A stretch of 39,315 bases of DNA. Origin: an uncultured bacterium (lineage in GTDB: Bacteria; Muiribacteriota; Ozemobacteria; Ozemobacterales; Ozemobacteraceae). A model generated the notes under the pieces. The model saw nothing but the letters and a program-made list of their open reading frames with translations. It was not told where the DNA came from and ran no database searches. The stretch lies in contig ONIU01000018.1 in NCBI GenBank assembly GCA_900317935.1, positions 15,996 to 55,310 on the forward strand. The letters run 5' to 3'. A program made the position numbers and the translations under genes. This document shows, one piece after another, positions 22,579 to 32,553 of the stretch. Numbering within the stretch: position 1 is the first letter of the stretch; every line of letters starts with the position of its first letter.

Positions 22579-24987
22579 TTAATTATTAGGATTATAATCG
22601 TTTAAAGCTGTTTGGGTAAATACATAGCCTTTCAACATTTGTCTTATTGCATTTTCCTGATTTGGAGCCTGAGAACAAGATTTCAATGTCATGTCTAAGG
22701 CATCGAAAGCTCTTTGTGGCTGACCAATATAATTATAGCAGTAAGCTAGTAAGACAGATGCTTCTGTGCTGGCTGGCGATATTTCTATAGCTTTTTCAAG
22801 AACTATAGCTGCTTCATCAAACTGGCGCAGTTGCATATGTAGTGTGGCGAGTTTTTGATAAATGACAGGATTACGTGGAGAAAGTTCAACAGCTCTAGTA
22901 AGTAGTTTTACGCTGTCGTTGTATTTCCCTGCAATTTGATATATTTGAGCAAGAAGCAAATAAGCTCCTAGTATTTTTGGATATATGCTGAGAGCTTTTA
23001 CCAGATATTGTAGAGATGCCTCATATTTTCTAGCAATAAAATAAATAGTTCCTAAATTAAATAAAGCCTTAACTATATTCGGATTTATTTCCAGAGCGTC
23101 TTTATATAGTCTTGCTGCTTCATTATTCCGTTTTAGCATATAGCACAAATTGGCATGGGCTAGAAGTGCTTTTACATGTTTCGGTGCCAGCTTATGAATG
23201 TTATTGAAGATTTCTTCTGCTTCATCATAATCTTTTGAAGCAATTAAATCAGCTGCTTTTGTAAGTTCTTCGGCATAACTGTTATCTGGAAGAATTTCAT
23301 TACTGATAATGACGTTATTGGGTTGTTCTTCCTGTGGTTGATGCATTGAACCTTCTGGAAGATTAAAGTCTTTATTGTCTTCTCTTGCAGCGGGTTTTTG
23401 TTCTTCAACAGCGGGTTTTATTTCAGGAACTTTAATAGTGGCCTGTGGAGCAGGTTCTTGGGGCTGCTCTGAAATTGAAACTTGTTCTTCTGCATTGAGT
23501 TTATTGATAAGATCAGGATGATCTATTAATTCTGCGATAATATTGTTAATATCATTAGTTAATTCCTGGTCTGAGGAAATTTCTTTGCCTATTTCACCTA
23601 AAACAAAGGTTGCAGATTGAACTAATCTTTTGTCCTGGCTCTTGAAGAAACCACGTAAATTATCTAATACAGAATATTCGCCCCATATCCAAAGAGTTCT
23701 GATAGCGGTACTTTTTACTCTGTTATCTTCGTGACTTAATAAATACTTAAGACGGCCGATAAGAGACTGTTCCGGTTTCTTGCTAAGTTTAACGAGAGCA
23801 TCTATGGTATTTGAAATGACACGAGGGTCGTCACTGCCAAGATAGTTGGTAATAATTGAAATAGCTTCTTCCTTCCCTAATTGTCCTAAGCAAGAGATAC
23901 AAGTTGCTTGAACAATATGATTTTCTTCGGTAGGCAGATGTTTTGATAATAATTCAAAAGCTTGGTTTGGAGCACATCTTGTTATAGCTTGAATGGATTC
24001 AACTCTTACGTCGAAGTTTGGATCGTTAAGCATTGGAATTAGATTAGGAACCGCGTCTGAAAGTTCTATTTTTCTAATAGCATTAGCTGCATTTCTTCTA
24101 ACGTCTGAATCTTCATCTTTTAGTGCTTTTGTAAGATTTTTAATAAATTTCGGGTCATTGATTTCACCCATTGCATAGGCTGCAGAAGCACGATACCACT
24201 TATCTTTTGAATCAAGCATATCCGAAAGTGTTTCTATTGCATAATAATCACCGTATTTCCAGATAGCTTTTGCTACATTAGCTCTGACACGGTTATTGGG
24301 GTCTTCTAGATATGGCTGAATGATTCCAACTATTGAACCGGATTTAATTCCTTCAATAGCTTCAATTGCATTAGCTCTTACACGAGGATCTTCGTCTCGG
24401 AGAGCACTTTGGAAGACAGGCATCAGTTTGTCACTGTTCATCATACCTAAAGCCATTATTACTGAAGCTCTAATTCTAGCATTCTTTTCCTGTTGGTATA
24501 ATTTTTTTAATAAGGATATTGAAACCCAATTCTTTATTTTGCCCAATGCAATGATTGCACCTATGATTGAGTCTTCTTCAAAGAAAATCTGTGATTCTTC
24601 TAAAGGTGTTTGATCTATAGATTCCAGGCCGGATTCCATATAATTATTCAATGCATCCATCAAAATATCGAAAGCTTCCGGATTTTCCATCATACCTAGT
24701 GCACGGGCTGCATTAAAACGAACTTCCTGGTTTGTATCTTTTAAAGCATTTATAAGAAGTTTGACAGATTTGCTAGAGTCTATGTTTCCAAGAGCTAGAG
24801 CCATGAAGTCTTGGATATTGTCGCTTTCATAGGTTTCTAAAAGGAAATCTGTCGCTTTTTCGCCTTTAAACTTAGAAAGAGCTATAGCAGATTCACGTCT
24901 TTGGTTATAATCACCTGCTAGAAAGTTATGAATAAGTTTTGCTAATAATGGTTTTAAATTGTTTATGACTTTAGTTTTGTCTTCCAT
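22579..24987 (-). CDS. HEAT-repeat plus TPR-repeat fusion protein
   Basis: The 802-residue cytoplasmic protein has two solenoid halves. About 1-490 consists of HEAT repeats of the PBS-lyase type (LINALKDTNQEVRFNAARAL, FQSALRDEDPRVRANAIEAI, LTKALKDEDSDVRRNAANAI). A Pro/Glu/Gln-rich linker (about 505-575) follows, then TPRs (about 580-790, ALFNLGTIYFIARKYEASLQ, AYLLLAQIYQIAGKYNDSVK). No catalytic motif is visible, so it is a likely scaffold. The start has AGAAGG at five bases. It leads the recG-rsmD operon. The same HEAT-then-TPR architecture recurs in the protein at 34670, inside the PilT cluster, suggesting paralogues. The upstream gap (24988-25180) has the divergent lipoprotein's promoter. 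Confidence 0.88.
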   Translation of the reverse strand: MEDKTKVINNLKPLLAKLIHNFLAGDYNQRRESAIALSKFKGEKATDFLLETYESDNIQDFMALALGNIDSSKSVKLLINALKDTNQEVRFNAARALGMMENPEAFDILMDALNNYMESGLESIDQTPLEESQIFFEEDSIIGAIIALGKIKNWVSISLLKKLYQQEKNARIRASVIMALGMMNSDKLMPVFQSALRDEDPRVRANAIEAIEGIKSGSIVGIIQPYLEDPNNRVRANVAKAIWKYGDYYAIETLSDMLDSKDKWYRASAAYAMGEINDPKFIKNLTKALKDEDSDVRRNAANAIRKIELSDAVPNLIPMLNDPNFDVRVESIQAITRCAPNQAFELLSKHLPTEENHIVQATCISCLGQLGKEEAISIITNYLGSDDPRVISNTIDALVKLSKKPEQSLIGRLKYLLSHEDNRVKSTAIRTLWIWGEYSVLDNLRGFFKSQDKRLVQSATFVLGEIGKEISSDQELTNDINNIIAELIDHPDLINKLNAEEQVSISEQPQEPAPQATIKVPEIKPAVEEQKPAAREDNKDFNLPEGSMHQPQEEQPNNVIISNEILPDNSYAEELTKAADLIASKDYDEAEEIFNNIHKLAPKHVKALLAHANLCYMLKRNNEAARLYKDALEINPNIVKALFNLGTIYFIARKYEASLQYLVKALSIYPKILGAYLLLAQIYQIAGKYNDSVKLLTRAVELSPRNPVIYQKLATLHMQLRQFDEAAIVLEKAIEISPASTEASVLLAYCYNYIGQPQRAFDALDMTLKSCSQAPNQENAIRQMLKGYVFTQTALNDYNPNN

Positions 24988-25114
24988 TTGAACCTTCTTT
25001 AAATAATAACGTCTTTGCTATGCAGAGTTATAATAACAAAGATTTATGAAAATATAAAGAATTTGATTTGTTAATATTTATTAAAAAGAAGACAATCGGA
25101 TAGCATATAAAATA

Positions 25115-25143
25115 TTGACATAGAATGGCTAAGGTATTAGATT
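25115..25143 (+). promoter_or_regulatory. Promoter of the large lipoprotein genes
   Basis: A perfect TTGACA (25115-25120), 17 bases, and TAGATT (25138-25143, 4 of 6) lie 37 bases before ATG 25181. The leader would be about 30 bases, with only a weak purine tract (AGAGTG) ahead of the start. Confidence 0.5.
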
Positions 25144-25180
25144 TTATATATATTTCAATTAGATTCCAGAGTGTTAAATA

Positions 25181-28100
25181 ATGAAAAGATTATTATGTGG
25201 GTTTATTATTTTTATTTTTTTGTATTTTTTTACAACTCTGCTAACTGGTTGCGGAGGTGGTGGTTCTGGCGGAGGATCAGTTTCTGCGATTACTGGTGCA
25301 AACCCTTTGCAGGATATACTTTCTAATGACTCGAAAAATTCAACCATAAATATTAATTCTAATGGGAAAGCAAATTCTTTATTTAATGGTATTGCAGGTT
25401 TGATGAATTTAGATGTTCCAGAAGAAAATACCCTTAATACAGACGTTGTTATAAAAATATCAGAAAGACTCTCTACAGGAAGCGAAAACTCATTATTAAC
25501 TCCTGGTTCTGTAATATATACTATTAATCCGATTAAAAACGACTTACCTATAAAGCTAACAACAAAACCTTTTCGACTAGTTTTTTCTAATGAAGATAAG
25601 TTTTCTAAGGCGGAAAGCTATTATATTGGCATAAAGGAAATAGACGGCGGAAAATGGCAATTTGCCAGTCTTTATGCCGCAAATTCATCTTCTAGAGCTT
25701 CTGTTGGGCCAAAAGGGCCATTTGAATTTGATTTATACAAAGAAAATGTCTATGTGGCTTTATTTGCTGATTTAAACAATTCTGCAAAGGATTTGGGCAG
25801 GGTTCTAGGTATTAATGCAACTACTACATTCCCTTTAATACATTCATATAAAGATAAATATACTGAAGATATTAAAATCAGCATTGGACTTAATGGAGAC
25901 AATCTTGGAAGACTGAAATCTGATGACATAGTTGTCAGAATCGGTTTTGGTCGTAAAGATAAGAACAATATTTCTGGAATAGGTATAGATGGCAAAACAG
26001 CTAAATATCCTGTTTGCGATTCCATTAATAAATATGAACTTGCAGGCGAAAACTATGCTTATTATTATAAATTCAGCCCTTTGAGCACAAATTTTAAGTC
26101 ACAGTCTGTTCCTCAGTTTTCTTTTGATTTGAATTTAAAGGGAACTCAAGTATCTGGTTTTTCTTCTGATTTTGTTATAGAAATCAGCAATGCCAATGAT
26201 AATGTTTTGCCATTCTGTTATTTTTATCCTGTTCATTTTGATATTGAAGAAAAGAAACCTGATTCTGAAGGTGATTCAAAACCCAATGACGAAACACAAC
26301 CGAGCGATGAAACTCAACCAGGCGACAAAACACAACCCACTGACGAAAATCAACCTGATGAGGAACCTCAGACTATAATACCTGCAAATGCTTCTTTAAA
26401 ATCTTCAGCAGATGATTTTAAGGTATCTGGAGATAAGATTGAAATAGAATTTGATAAGGATATTCCCTGGTCTGTATCTGATAAAGATAAGATTTCTATA
26501 GATAACGGAGCTTTTGTATCCAGTTGTGAATACTCGAATAAGGTTCTTAAGCTGAGCTTAAATAGTAAATTAAAGTATGATAGTGATTACAAAATTAGTC
26601 TTAAAGGCCTTAAGTATGTGAAAGATAACAACTTTACTTTTAAAACTGAGAGAAAGGCAAGAGTTTCTTTGAAATCACCAACAACAGGTTTATCTATTGC
26701 TAGTGGTGCTGTTGAATTGGAGTTCAGCAAGGATATTCTTTGGAATCAGAATTACAGCAAGAATATTACCATAGATAATAATGCTGAAATAAGCAATTTC
26801 TCTTACAATAATAAGATTTTAAAAATATTCCTTAAAAATAATCTTCTTTATAATGCTCGTTACAATATTAAAATTACGGGCATAGATGCTGTTGAAGATA
26901 ATGATAGTCTTGAATTTGCTACTGAAGAATCTATTCTAACACCTGTTATTATTGGTGATGAATCTAATCATCCTGCTGATTTACCTGATTTTTATAAATT
27001 AAAGCCGATTATAGTTTTTGATTTTGGAATGACAATAACTAATAAAGAATTGGCTCTAAGCAAAATAAAAATTAACGATAATCTTTTGCCTCAAAGTTGT
27101 AACGCAGAATTTTTGGAAAATAATAGAAAAGCTGTTATTACTTTTACTGAAGATTTGGAAAAGCTTACTGTTTATAAACTTAATATAAGTGAATTCAAAG
27201 AGGCGGATGGTTCTATTATTGTTTCAGCAGCTTCTGATTTCGTATTTGAAACAATACCTTCCGATGAAATTTTAGGAAGCGGGACAGAAAAAGACCCATT
27301 TCGTATATATACAGAAGCTCACTTAAGAAAGCTGAATGAAACTGAGACTGTTAACTATAAACAAGGTGGTTATTTCTTTAAGCAGATGAATGATATTGTT
27401 CTAAGAAAGCCTTGGATTCCAATAGGCTTGTGTTACGAAGATTTATCTTATGATGCACAAGGAGAACCTTTTATTGGAACTTATAATGGTGGTGGTTTTT
27501 GTATTTCTGGAATAGATATTAGTATTCCTAAATTTGATGACGTGAATGCTTATAGCGGTATCGGTCTTTTGGGTTCTATTAAGAACAGTAAAATAGAAAA
27601 TCTAAATATTCGAGATTTTAGCATTTTTGCTGATGAGAATTTTTATGCATATTATGTTGGATCTGTTATTGGTGTAGTTTCCAATAGTGAATTAAAAAAT
27701 GTTAATGTTAGTGGAAACATTAGTATTAATTACGGTGAAACATCTGGAGGATTAGTAGGATGTGTATTTGGCTCAAATATAGATGGTTGCAGTATTAGTT
27801 CTGCAAATGGTCGTGTAAAAAGTGATTATAATGCAGGAGGATTTGTTGGTTATGTCGATGAAAACACAACAATTACAAATTCTTTTGCAGATATCAGTGT
27901 TTTTGGAGATTCAGGGGTTGGTGGTTTCGCTGGAACCATTGGATACTCAATAATAGAACACTGCTGTGTCAGTTCGATTAATGGTCTGGTAAAAGGTTCC
28001 CAATATGTGGGAGGATTAGTTGGATATGTCGAAGAAAATTCAACTATAACTAATTCTTTTTCAAGTATAAAAATTATTGGTAATTCCGGTGTTGGTGGAT

Positions 28101-28615
28101 TGATAGGGTATTTGACAGGCTCAACGGTAGCTAATTGTTATTCTAGGTCAAATATTACCAATAATGTTGAAAATGATTTACAGATTCAAAATATTGGTGG
28201 TTTATTAGGTTACATATATTCTAGTAGTACAGACAATTGCTATGCTTCGGGGAGCATTAGCATAAATGGAGATTGTGCTTATGCTATAGGAGTTATAGCA
28301 GGTAATTATAAAACTTATAATAGTTCAACTATTATAAATAACACTTTTTCAACATCTAATATTACTATTGAGAATCCTGATAACTACACTTATTATTCTT
28401 CTGAATCTGGTTCGTATAATCCTAATAATCAAAATATTCCTCTTTGGTGGAATTATTCTTCGTTTAACGATAACCAAAATCATTACGAATACAGCGAATC
28501 AGGAACAAATTATGCAGGTAATGGCTACAAAAGCCAGTTGAATTGGGATTCTAACACCTGGTCGAACCTGACAGAAGGTAAGTTCCCAAAACTGAATGGT
28601 TTTCAGAATCAATAA
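25181..28615 (+). CDS. Large lipoprotein with Ig-like (Big_5-type) and GLUG-like repeats
   Basis: The 1144-residue surface protein has a hydrophobic signal with lipobox LTGC (C24), followed by GGGGSGGG. An N-terminal domain (about 50-360) is shared with the next gene. A DETQPx linker repeat (about 370-393) follows. Next come two SbsA/Big_5-like Ig domains (about 405-490 and 495-585) marked by EFDKDIPW/EFSKDILW and LKYDSDYKI/LLYNARYNI, and a third, divergent one (about 590-695). The C-terminal third opens with GSGTEKDPFRIYTEAHLRKL and continues in GLUG-like repeats (VGGLIGYLTGSTVANCYS, AGGFVGYVDENTTITNSF), typically adhesin beta-solenoids. It is co-directional with its paralogue 32 bases downstream. 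Confidence 0.85.
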   Translation: MKRLLCGFIIFIFLYFFTTLLTGCGGGGSGGGSVSAITGANPLQDILSNDSKNSTININSNGKANSLFNGIAGLMNLDVPEENTLNTDVVIKISERLSTGSENSLLTPGSVIYTINPIKNDLPIKLTTKPFRLVFSNEDKFSKAESYYIGIKEIDGGKWQFASLYAANSSSRASVGPKGPFEFDLYKENVYVALFADLNNSAKDLGRVLGINATTTFPLIHSYKDKYTEDIKISIGLNGDNLGRLKSDDIVVRIGFGRKDKNNISGIGIDGKTAKYPVCDSINKYELAGENYAYYYKFSPLSTNFKSQSVPQFSFDLNLKGTQVSGFSSDFVIEISNANDNVLPFCYFYPVHFDIEEKKPDSEGDSKPNDETQPSDETQPGDKTQPTDENQPDEEPQTIIPANASLKSSADDFKVSGDKIEIEFDKDIPWSVSDKDKISIDNGAFVSSCEYSNKVLKLSLNSKLKYDSDYKISLKGLKYVKDNNFTFKTERKARVSLKSPTTGLSIASGAVELEFSKDILWNQNYSKNITIDNNAEISNFSYNNKILKIFLKNNLLYNARYNIKITGIDAVEDNDSLEFATEESILTPVIIGDESNHPADLPDFYKLKPIIVFDFGMTITNKELALSKIKINDNLLPQSCNAEFLENNRKAVITFTEDLEKLTVYKLNISEFKEADGSIIVSAASDFVFETIPSDEILGSGTEKDPFRIYTEAHLRKLNETETVNYKQGGYFFKQMNDIVLRKPWIPIGLCYEDLSYDAQGEPFIGTYNGGGFCISGIDISIPKFDDVNAYSGIGLLGSIKNSKIENLNIRDFSIFADENFYAYYVGSVIGVVSNSELKNVNVSGNISINYGETSGGLVGCVFGSNIDGCSISSANGRVKSDYNAGGFVGYVDENTTITNSFADISVFGDSGVGGFAGTIGYSIIEHCCVSSINGLVKGSQYVGGLVGYVEENSTITNSFSSIKIIGNSGVGGLIGYLTGSTVANCYSRSNITNNVENDLQIQNIGGLLGYIYSSSTDNCYASGSISINGDCAYAIGVIAGNYKTYNSSTIINNTFSTSNITIENPDNYTYYSSESGSYNPNNQNIPLWWNYSSFNDNQNHYEYSESGTNYAGNGYKSQLNWDSNTWSNLTEGKFPKLNGFQNQ
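26288..26359 (+). repeat. Four 18-bp in-frame repeats encoding a DETQPx linker
   Basis: Four consecutive 18-base units (26288, 26306, 26324, 26342) encode DETQPS, DETQPG, DKTQPT and DENQPD. They form the hydrophilic hinge between the N-terminal domain and the Ig-like domains. The paralogous gene has a non-repetitive Glu/Pro linker at the same place, so this expanded after duplication. Confidence 0.85.
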
Positions 28616-28647
28616 ATAATTAATACTGATTAGAGGAGAATGATTAA

Positions 28648-31600
28648 ATGAAAAAGCAATTTAAAAATCTTATAAGAATTATCAGTATTATTATTTTTTC
28701 AGTATTTTTAATTAATTTAAATGGTTGCTGCAGTAAAAGCAGTTCTGGTGGGGTTGTTGTAAATACCTCAGGAGCAGGGATTTTTAATGTTAATTCAGAT
28801 GAATTAAAAACTCTTGATATAAGAGTTAACCCGAACGGGAGCGTCAGCAAAGTTTCTGCTCCTTCTGGAAAACTGTTTATAGAAGCGCCTGAAGCAGATA
28901 CTTTCAATAACAAAGTAACAATAAGATTGGTTGAAAATCCATCAATGAAAAATGAAAGCGGTCTTTTTTCAATAGGTTCAATAATTTATGCTATTAAGGC
29001 GGACAGAGATAATAATGAAGTGAAAATGCATCAGAAACCCCTGATTCTAACTTTTTTCAACGAAGAACGATTAAGTGGGGCTGATAACTATTATATTGGA
29101 ATCAGAGATATAGATTCAAAAGAATGGTTGTTCACAAATGTTTATTCATCTAACAAAAGTGTTGGTTCTAATAAGGAATTTGCGTATAAATTATATAAAG
29201 ATAATGTTTTTGTTGCATTATTTGCTGATCTTAATAAAAGCATAAAGAATAAATCCATGGTGTTAGAAGTAACTGCAAGTCTGACTCCTGCACTATTACA
29301 AACTTATTATAATGATTATTCAGAAGGAATTAAAAACAGGAGATTTTCTGAAGATTTAAAAGTAAAACTTATTTTAAGTGGTGAAGAACTTAGCAAAGTA
29401 AAATATGATGATTTTAAACTTAGAGTTCGTTATGGAAACTCGGTTAGCAAGCAGGTCAGTATAAAAGTTGATGGTAAAATTTCAGAACGCTCTTCGGGTT
29501 CAAGTACTAATAAATATGAAGCATTTGGTGAAATGTATTCACATTTTTATGAATTTAAACCTAAAAATACAAATTATAAATCACAAGCTGCTCCAGAATT
29601 ATCTTTTGATTTAAACATAAAGGATTTTCCGGTCAGAGATTTTTCAAATGTTTTTCTTGTGGAAATAAACAGCGCGAATAACAATCTTTTGCCTTTTTAT
29701 TCTGCTGTTCCATTGCATATAGAATTTAAGGAAGATGAGCAAGAAACACAACAGGAACCTGAACAAGATTTCGGACCAGAGCCAGTTCCTTCAGTTCCGG
29801 AAGAACCAGCAACAGAAGAACCTGAACCTATAGTTCTAGCATCAGTAGAACTTAAATCAGATTCGGTGAATTTTTCTGTTTCGGAATCTGCTATTCAACT
29901 AGAATTCTCTAGAGATATAAAATGGAAAGATTCTTATAAAGATAAAATCCAAATCAATAATAATGCTGTATTTGCGGATTATTCTTATGAGAATAAAATT
30001 CTTACTATTAGCTTAAGAGACAGGTTAAAATATAATACAGAATATCAGATAAGTATTAAGGATCTTGAAGTTACAGAAAACAAGGTTTTGACTTTCACTA
30101 CAGAAGTAAATCCAGATGTTAACATCAAGTCGCTTGTAAATGGCATTCAAGCAGTAAGTTCAAATATTGAATTAGAATTTACTAAGGATATTCCCTGGTC
30201 GTTAGAAGATAGAAACAAAATCCAAATAGATAATGATGCAGTGATAGCTGATTTTTCTTATTCCAACAAAGTTTTGACTTTGATTTTAAGTGACAGATTA
30301 AAATTTAATACTGATTATAAAGTTTCTTTTTCCGGCTTAAGTTATTTAAATGATTGTACTCTGTCTTTTAGCACTGAAGCTTGTACTGTAAGTCTTAAAT
30401 CTACAACCAATAACTTTGCTGTTTCAAACTCTAAGCTTGAACTAGAATTCAGCAAGGATATTGCATGGAATACAGCTAAGAAGGACAAAATAATAATTAG
30501 TAATAATCCTGAAATACTCAGTTATAATTATGCTAACAGAATCTTATCTATTACTTTCAAGGATAAATTAAAATATAATACAGAATATTCTATCAGAGTA
30601 GATAATTTAGATGGAATTAATAAAAATGATAGTTTGAATTTTACTACAGAAAGTTTGGCTCTAGTTCCAGAAATAACGATAGATGCAGAAAGCATAGACA
30701 ATAGTTTGGGCGGTCGTCTTGTTCTCAGACCAAAGATAAACATTAATTATGGAAAAACAATAGTTTCTCCTTTAGATGTAAAAAATAATATAAGACTAAA
30801 TGGTATGGCTTTGCCTGATAGTTGTTCTATAAGTTTTGATTTTGCAACTAGAACAGCTATATTGTCTTTTAATGAAGATCTTGAGGCATTTTCTGATTTT
30901 AGTATTACTATGACTGATTATTTAGATGGTGATAATGCTTCTATCAAAGCTCCTGATGAAAGCTTAGATTTTAAAACTGTTCCACCAATTGAAATAAGAG
31001 GAAGCGGAACAGAACAAGAACCATATTTGATTTATACAGAATCTCATTTAAGAAAACTGAACGAATTAGAATATAAAGAAGGCAATCATTGGTTTAAGCA
31101 GATGTGCGATATCAAAATAGCCAATTCTTGGACTCCTATTGGCAAATATGAGGGGGATGGTTGCTTTGACCATCCTTTTGATGGTCATTATAACGGAAAT
31201 GGCTTTGTTATATCCAATATAATTATAGAATCTGGATCTAACAGTTATAACGGCGGATTGTTCGGGGCAATAGATGGTGGTGAAATTTACGATTTGAATA
31301 TTAAAGATGTAAATATAACTGCTAGGGAAGCTGTTGCAGCATTAGTTGGATTTGCAAAGGATTCTTCGATAAGAAATGTTTCGGTTAGTGGGAATATTTT
31401 GATTGAAGCTCACGATTTTGGTTCCGGTGGATTAGCCGGTTATGTTTCTAATTCAACTATTTCTAATTGCAGTGTTTATTCAGATAATGGTTTGATTAAA
31501 GGTGATCGGAGAAGTGGTGGGTTAATAGGACAAATAGCTGGCACAAATATAAATAAATGCTACACTAGAATTCCAATTCAAGGTTGGTGTGATTTTGGTG

Positions 31601-32115
31601 GTTTGGTTGGTATAACTTTTGATTCTAATACTATTAGTAATTGTTATTCGAAGAGTACTGTAATTGCACCTGTATTGGAAGATGTAACAAGTTATAGATT
31701 AGGAGGGCTTGTTGGGAGTTCGGAAGACAATGCTTATAGTTATTTAACAATGTTTAATTGTTATTCTGCCGGTAATATAAGCATACAAACGGATGATATT
31801 TGTTCTTTAGGTTTTATTCTTGGTCGAACAAAGGGAAATACAAGCGGTTTATCTAATATTTTTTCCAATATGAATATTGAATTTAATCTTGTTTGGGTTG
31901 AATATTATTCTCCTGGTTTAGATTCAGACAGTTATGACCCTGCACAACCTGGTCAGCCGCTTTGGTTCAATAGATATACTAATTCTTATGTTTATGATAC
32001 ATCGGGAACAAACTCTTTCAGAGAAGGCTACGACTTCTCTCTCAACTGGGATTCCAACATCTGGAATTTGACTCAGGGGCAGCTACCTACACTTAAAGGC
32101 TTGCCTGGACAATGA
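28648..32115 (+). CDS. Large lipoprotein with Ig-like and GLUG-like repeats (tandem paralogue)
   Basis: The 1155-residue paralogue of the upstream gene has lipobox LNGC (C27). The same N-terminal domain follows ([28 protein letters not shown] versus SYYIGIKEIDGGKWQF). After a Glu/Pro linker (about 370-395) come three SbsA/Big_5-like domains (about 400-490, 490-580, 580-670) with the [27 protein letters not shown] signature, one more than the sister protein. A divergent fourth domain and a C-terminal GLUG-like solenoid ([38 protein letters not shown]) follow. The ribosome-binding site AGAGGAGAA is strong. Its TGA stop lies inside the first unit of a 21-bp tandem array. A surface adhesin or carbohydrate-binding role is inferred. 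Confidence 0.85.
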   Translation: MKKQFKNLIRIISIIIFSVFLINLNGCCSKSSSGGVVVNTSGAGIFNVNSDELKTLDIRVNPNGSVSKVSAPSGKLFIEAPEADTFNNKVTIRLVENPSMKNESGLFSIGSIIYAIKADRDNNEVKMHQKPLILTFFNEERLSGADNYYIGIRDIDSKEWLFTNVYSSNKSVGSNKEFAYKLYKDNVFVALFADLNKSIKNKSMVLEVTASLTPALLQTYYNDYSEGIKNRRFSEDLKVKLILSGEELSKVKYDDFKLRVRYGNSVSKQVSIKVDGKISERSSGSSTNKYEAFGEMYSHFYEFKPKNTNYKSQAAPELSFDLNIKDFPVRDFSNVFLVEINSANNNLLPFYSAVPLHIEFKEDEQETQQEPEQDFGPEPVPSVPEEPATEEPEPIVLASVELKSDSVNFSVSESAIQLEFSRDIKWKDSYKDKIQINNNAVFADYSYENKILTISLRDRLKYNTEYQISIKDLEVTENKVLTFTTEVNPDVNIKSLVNGIQAVSSNIELEFTKDIPWSLEDRNKIQIDNDAVIADFSYSNKVLTLILSDRLKFNTDYKVSFSGLSYLNDCTLSFSTEACTVSLKSTTNNFAVSNSKLELEFSKDIAWNTAKKDKIIISNNPEILSYNYANRILSITFKDKLKYNTEYSIRVDNLDGINKNDSLNFTTESLALVPEITIDAESIDNSLGGRLVLRPKININYGKTIVSPLDVKNNIRLNGMALPDSCSISFDFATRTAILSFNEDLEAFSDFSITMTDYLDGDNASIKAPDESLDFKTVPPIEIRGSGTEQEPYLIYTESHLRKLNELEYKEGNHWFKQMCDIKIANSWTPIGKYEGDGCFDHPFDGHYNGNGFVISNIIIESGSNSYNGGLFGAIDGGEIYDLNIKDVNITAREAVAALVGFAKDSSIRNVSVSGNILIEAHDFGSGGLAGYVSNSTISNCSVYSDNGLIKGDRRSGGLIGQIAGTNINKCYTRIPIQGWCDFGGLVGITFDSNTISNCYSKSTVIAPVLEDVTSYRLGGLVGSSEDNAYSYLTMFNCYSAGNISIQTDDICSLGFILGRTKGNTSGLSNIFSNMNIEFNLVWVEYYSPGLDSDSYDPAQPGQPLWFNRYTNSYVYDTSGTNSFREGYDFSLNWDSNIWNLTQGQLPTLKGLPGQ

Positions 32116-32309
32116 AAGGTGAAAACTGAAGAGTGAAAGGTGAAAACTGAAGAGTGAAAGGTGAAAACTGAAGAGTGAAAGGTGAAAAGTGAAGAGTGAA
32201 AGGTGAAAAGTGAAGAGTGAAAGGTGAAAAGTGAAGAGTGAAAGGTGAAAACTGAAGAGTGAAAGGTGAAAAGTGAAGAGTGAAAGGTGAAAACTGAAGA
32301 GTGAAAAAG
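32113..32309 (+). repeat. 21-bp tandem array made of three heptamers
   Basis: Nine full 21-base units (starting 32113, 32134, 32155 and so on to 32281) and a partial tenth run from the lipoprotein's stop codon. Each unit is three related heptamers, TGAAAGG, TGAAAAC or TGAAAAG, and TGAAGAG. Unit order by the variable base (C or G) is C, C, C, G, G, G, C, G, C. Because 21 is a multiple of three, all minus-strand frames stay open and give spurious Phe/His/Ser-rich ORFs. Confidence 0.95.
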
Positions 32310-32333
32310 GGGATAATTGAAATATGAGAGCAT

Positions 32334-32393
32334 AGAGCGTAGAGCGACAGAGCGACAGAGCAACAGAGCAACAGAGCAACAGAGGAACAGAGG
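32334..32393 (+). repeat. 7/8-bp tandem array (AGAGCRAC) and flanking non-coding region
   Basis: After the 21-bp array the 438-base gap (32116-32553) holds a second array. It is agagcgt, then agagcgac x2, agagcaac x3, agaggaac and a partial unit. Downstream are a small CCTC/GAGG hairpin (32409-32419) and AT-rich DNA leading to the pilT promoter. No gene is supported in the gap. Confidence 0.85.
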
Positions 32394-32537
32394 ATGTGCC
32401 CTAAAGCCCCTCATTGAGGTTATTACTTGAAGATGCTGCCCCGCTTTGCGTAAAACCAAAAATAACAAAAACAGAAAAAGCGTAAGCTTTTAAATACTAA
32501 AAACAATAAAAACTATATATAGAAATAAACTTATTTA

Positions 32538-32546
32538 TGCTATACT
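32538..32546 (+). promoter_or_regulatory. Extended -10 promoter of the PilT-family operon (leaderless)
   Basis: TGC followed by TATACT (32541-32546) forms an extended -10 element. No good -35 is visible at 16-18 bases. Only seven bases separate it from ATG 32554, so the transcript would begin at the start codon. No Shine-Dalgarno sequence is seen. Confidence 0.5.
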
Positions 32547-32553
32547 GAGTTAC

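Noticed and set aside
32113..32393. Regular repeats that might be a CRISPR array.
   Set aside because: Units are directly adjacent with no unique spacers, and no cas genes are present.
32073..32468. Three overlapping minus-strand ORFs rich in Phe, His, Ser and Leu (92-131 residues).
   Set aside because: They are produced by the 21-bp tandem array, whose length is a multiple of three and which has no stop codon on that strand. There is no ribosome-binding site and composition is purely repetitive.
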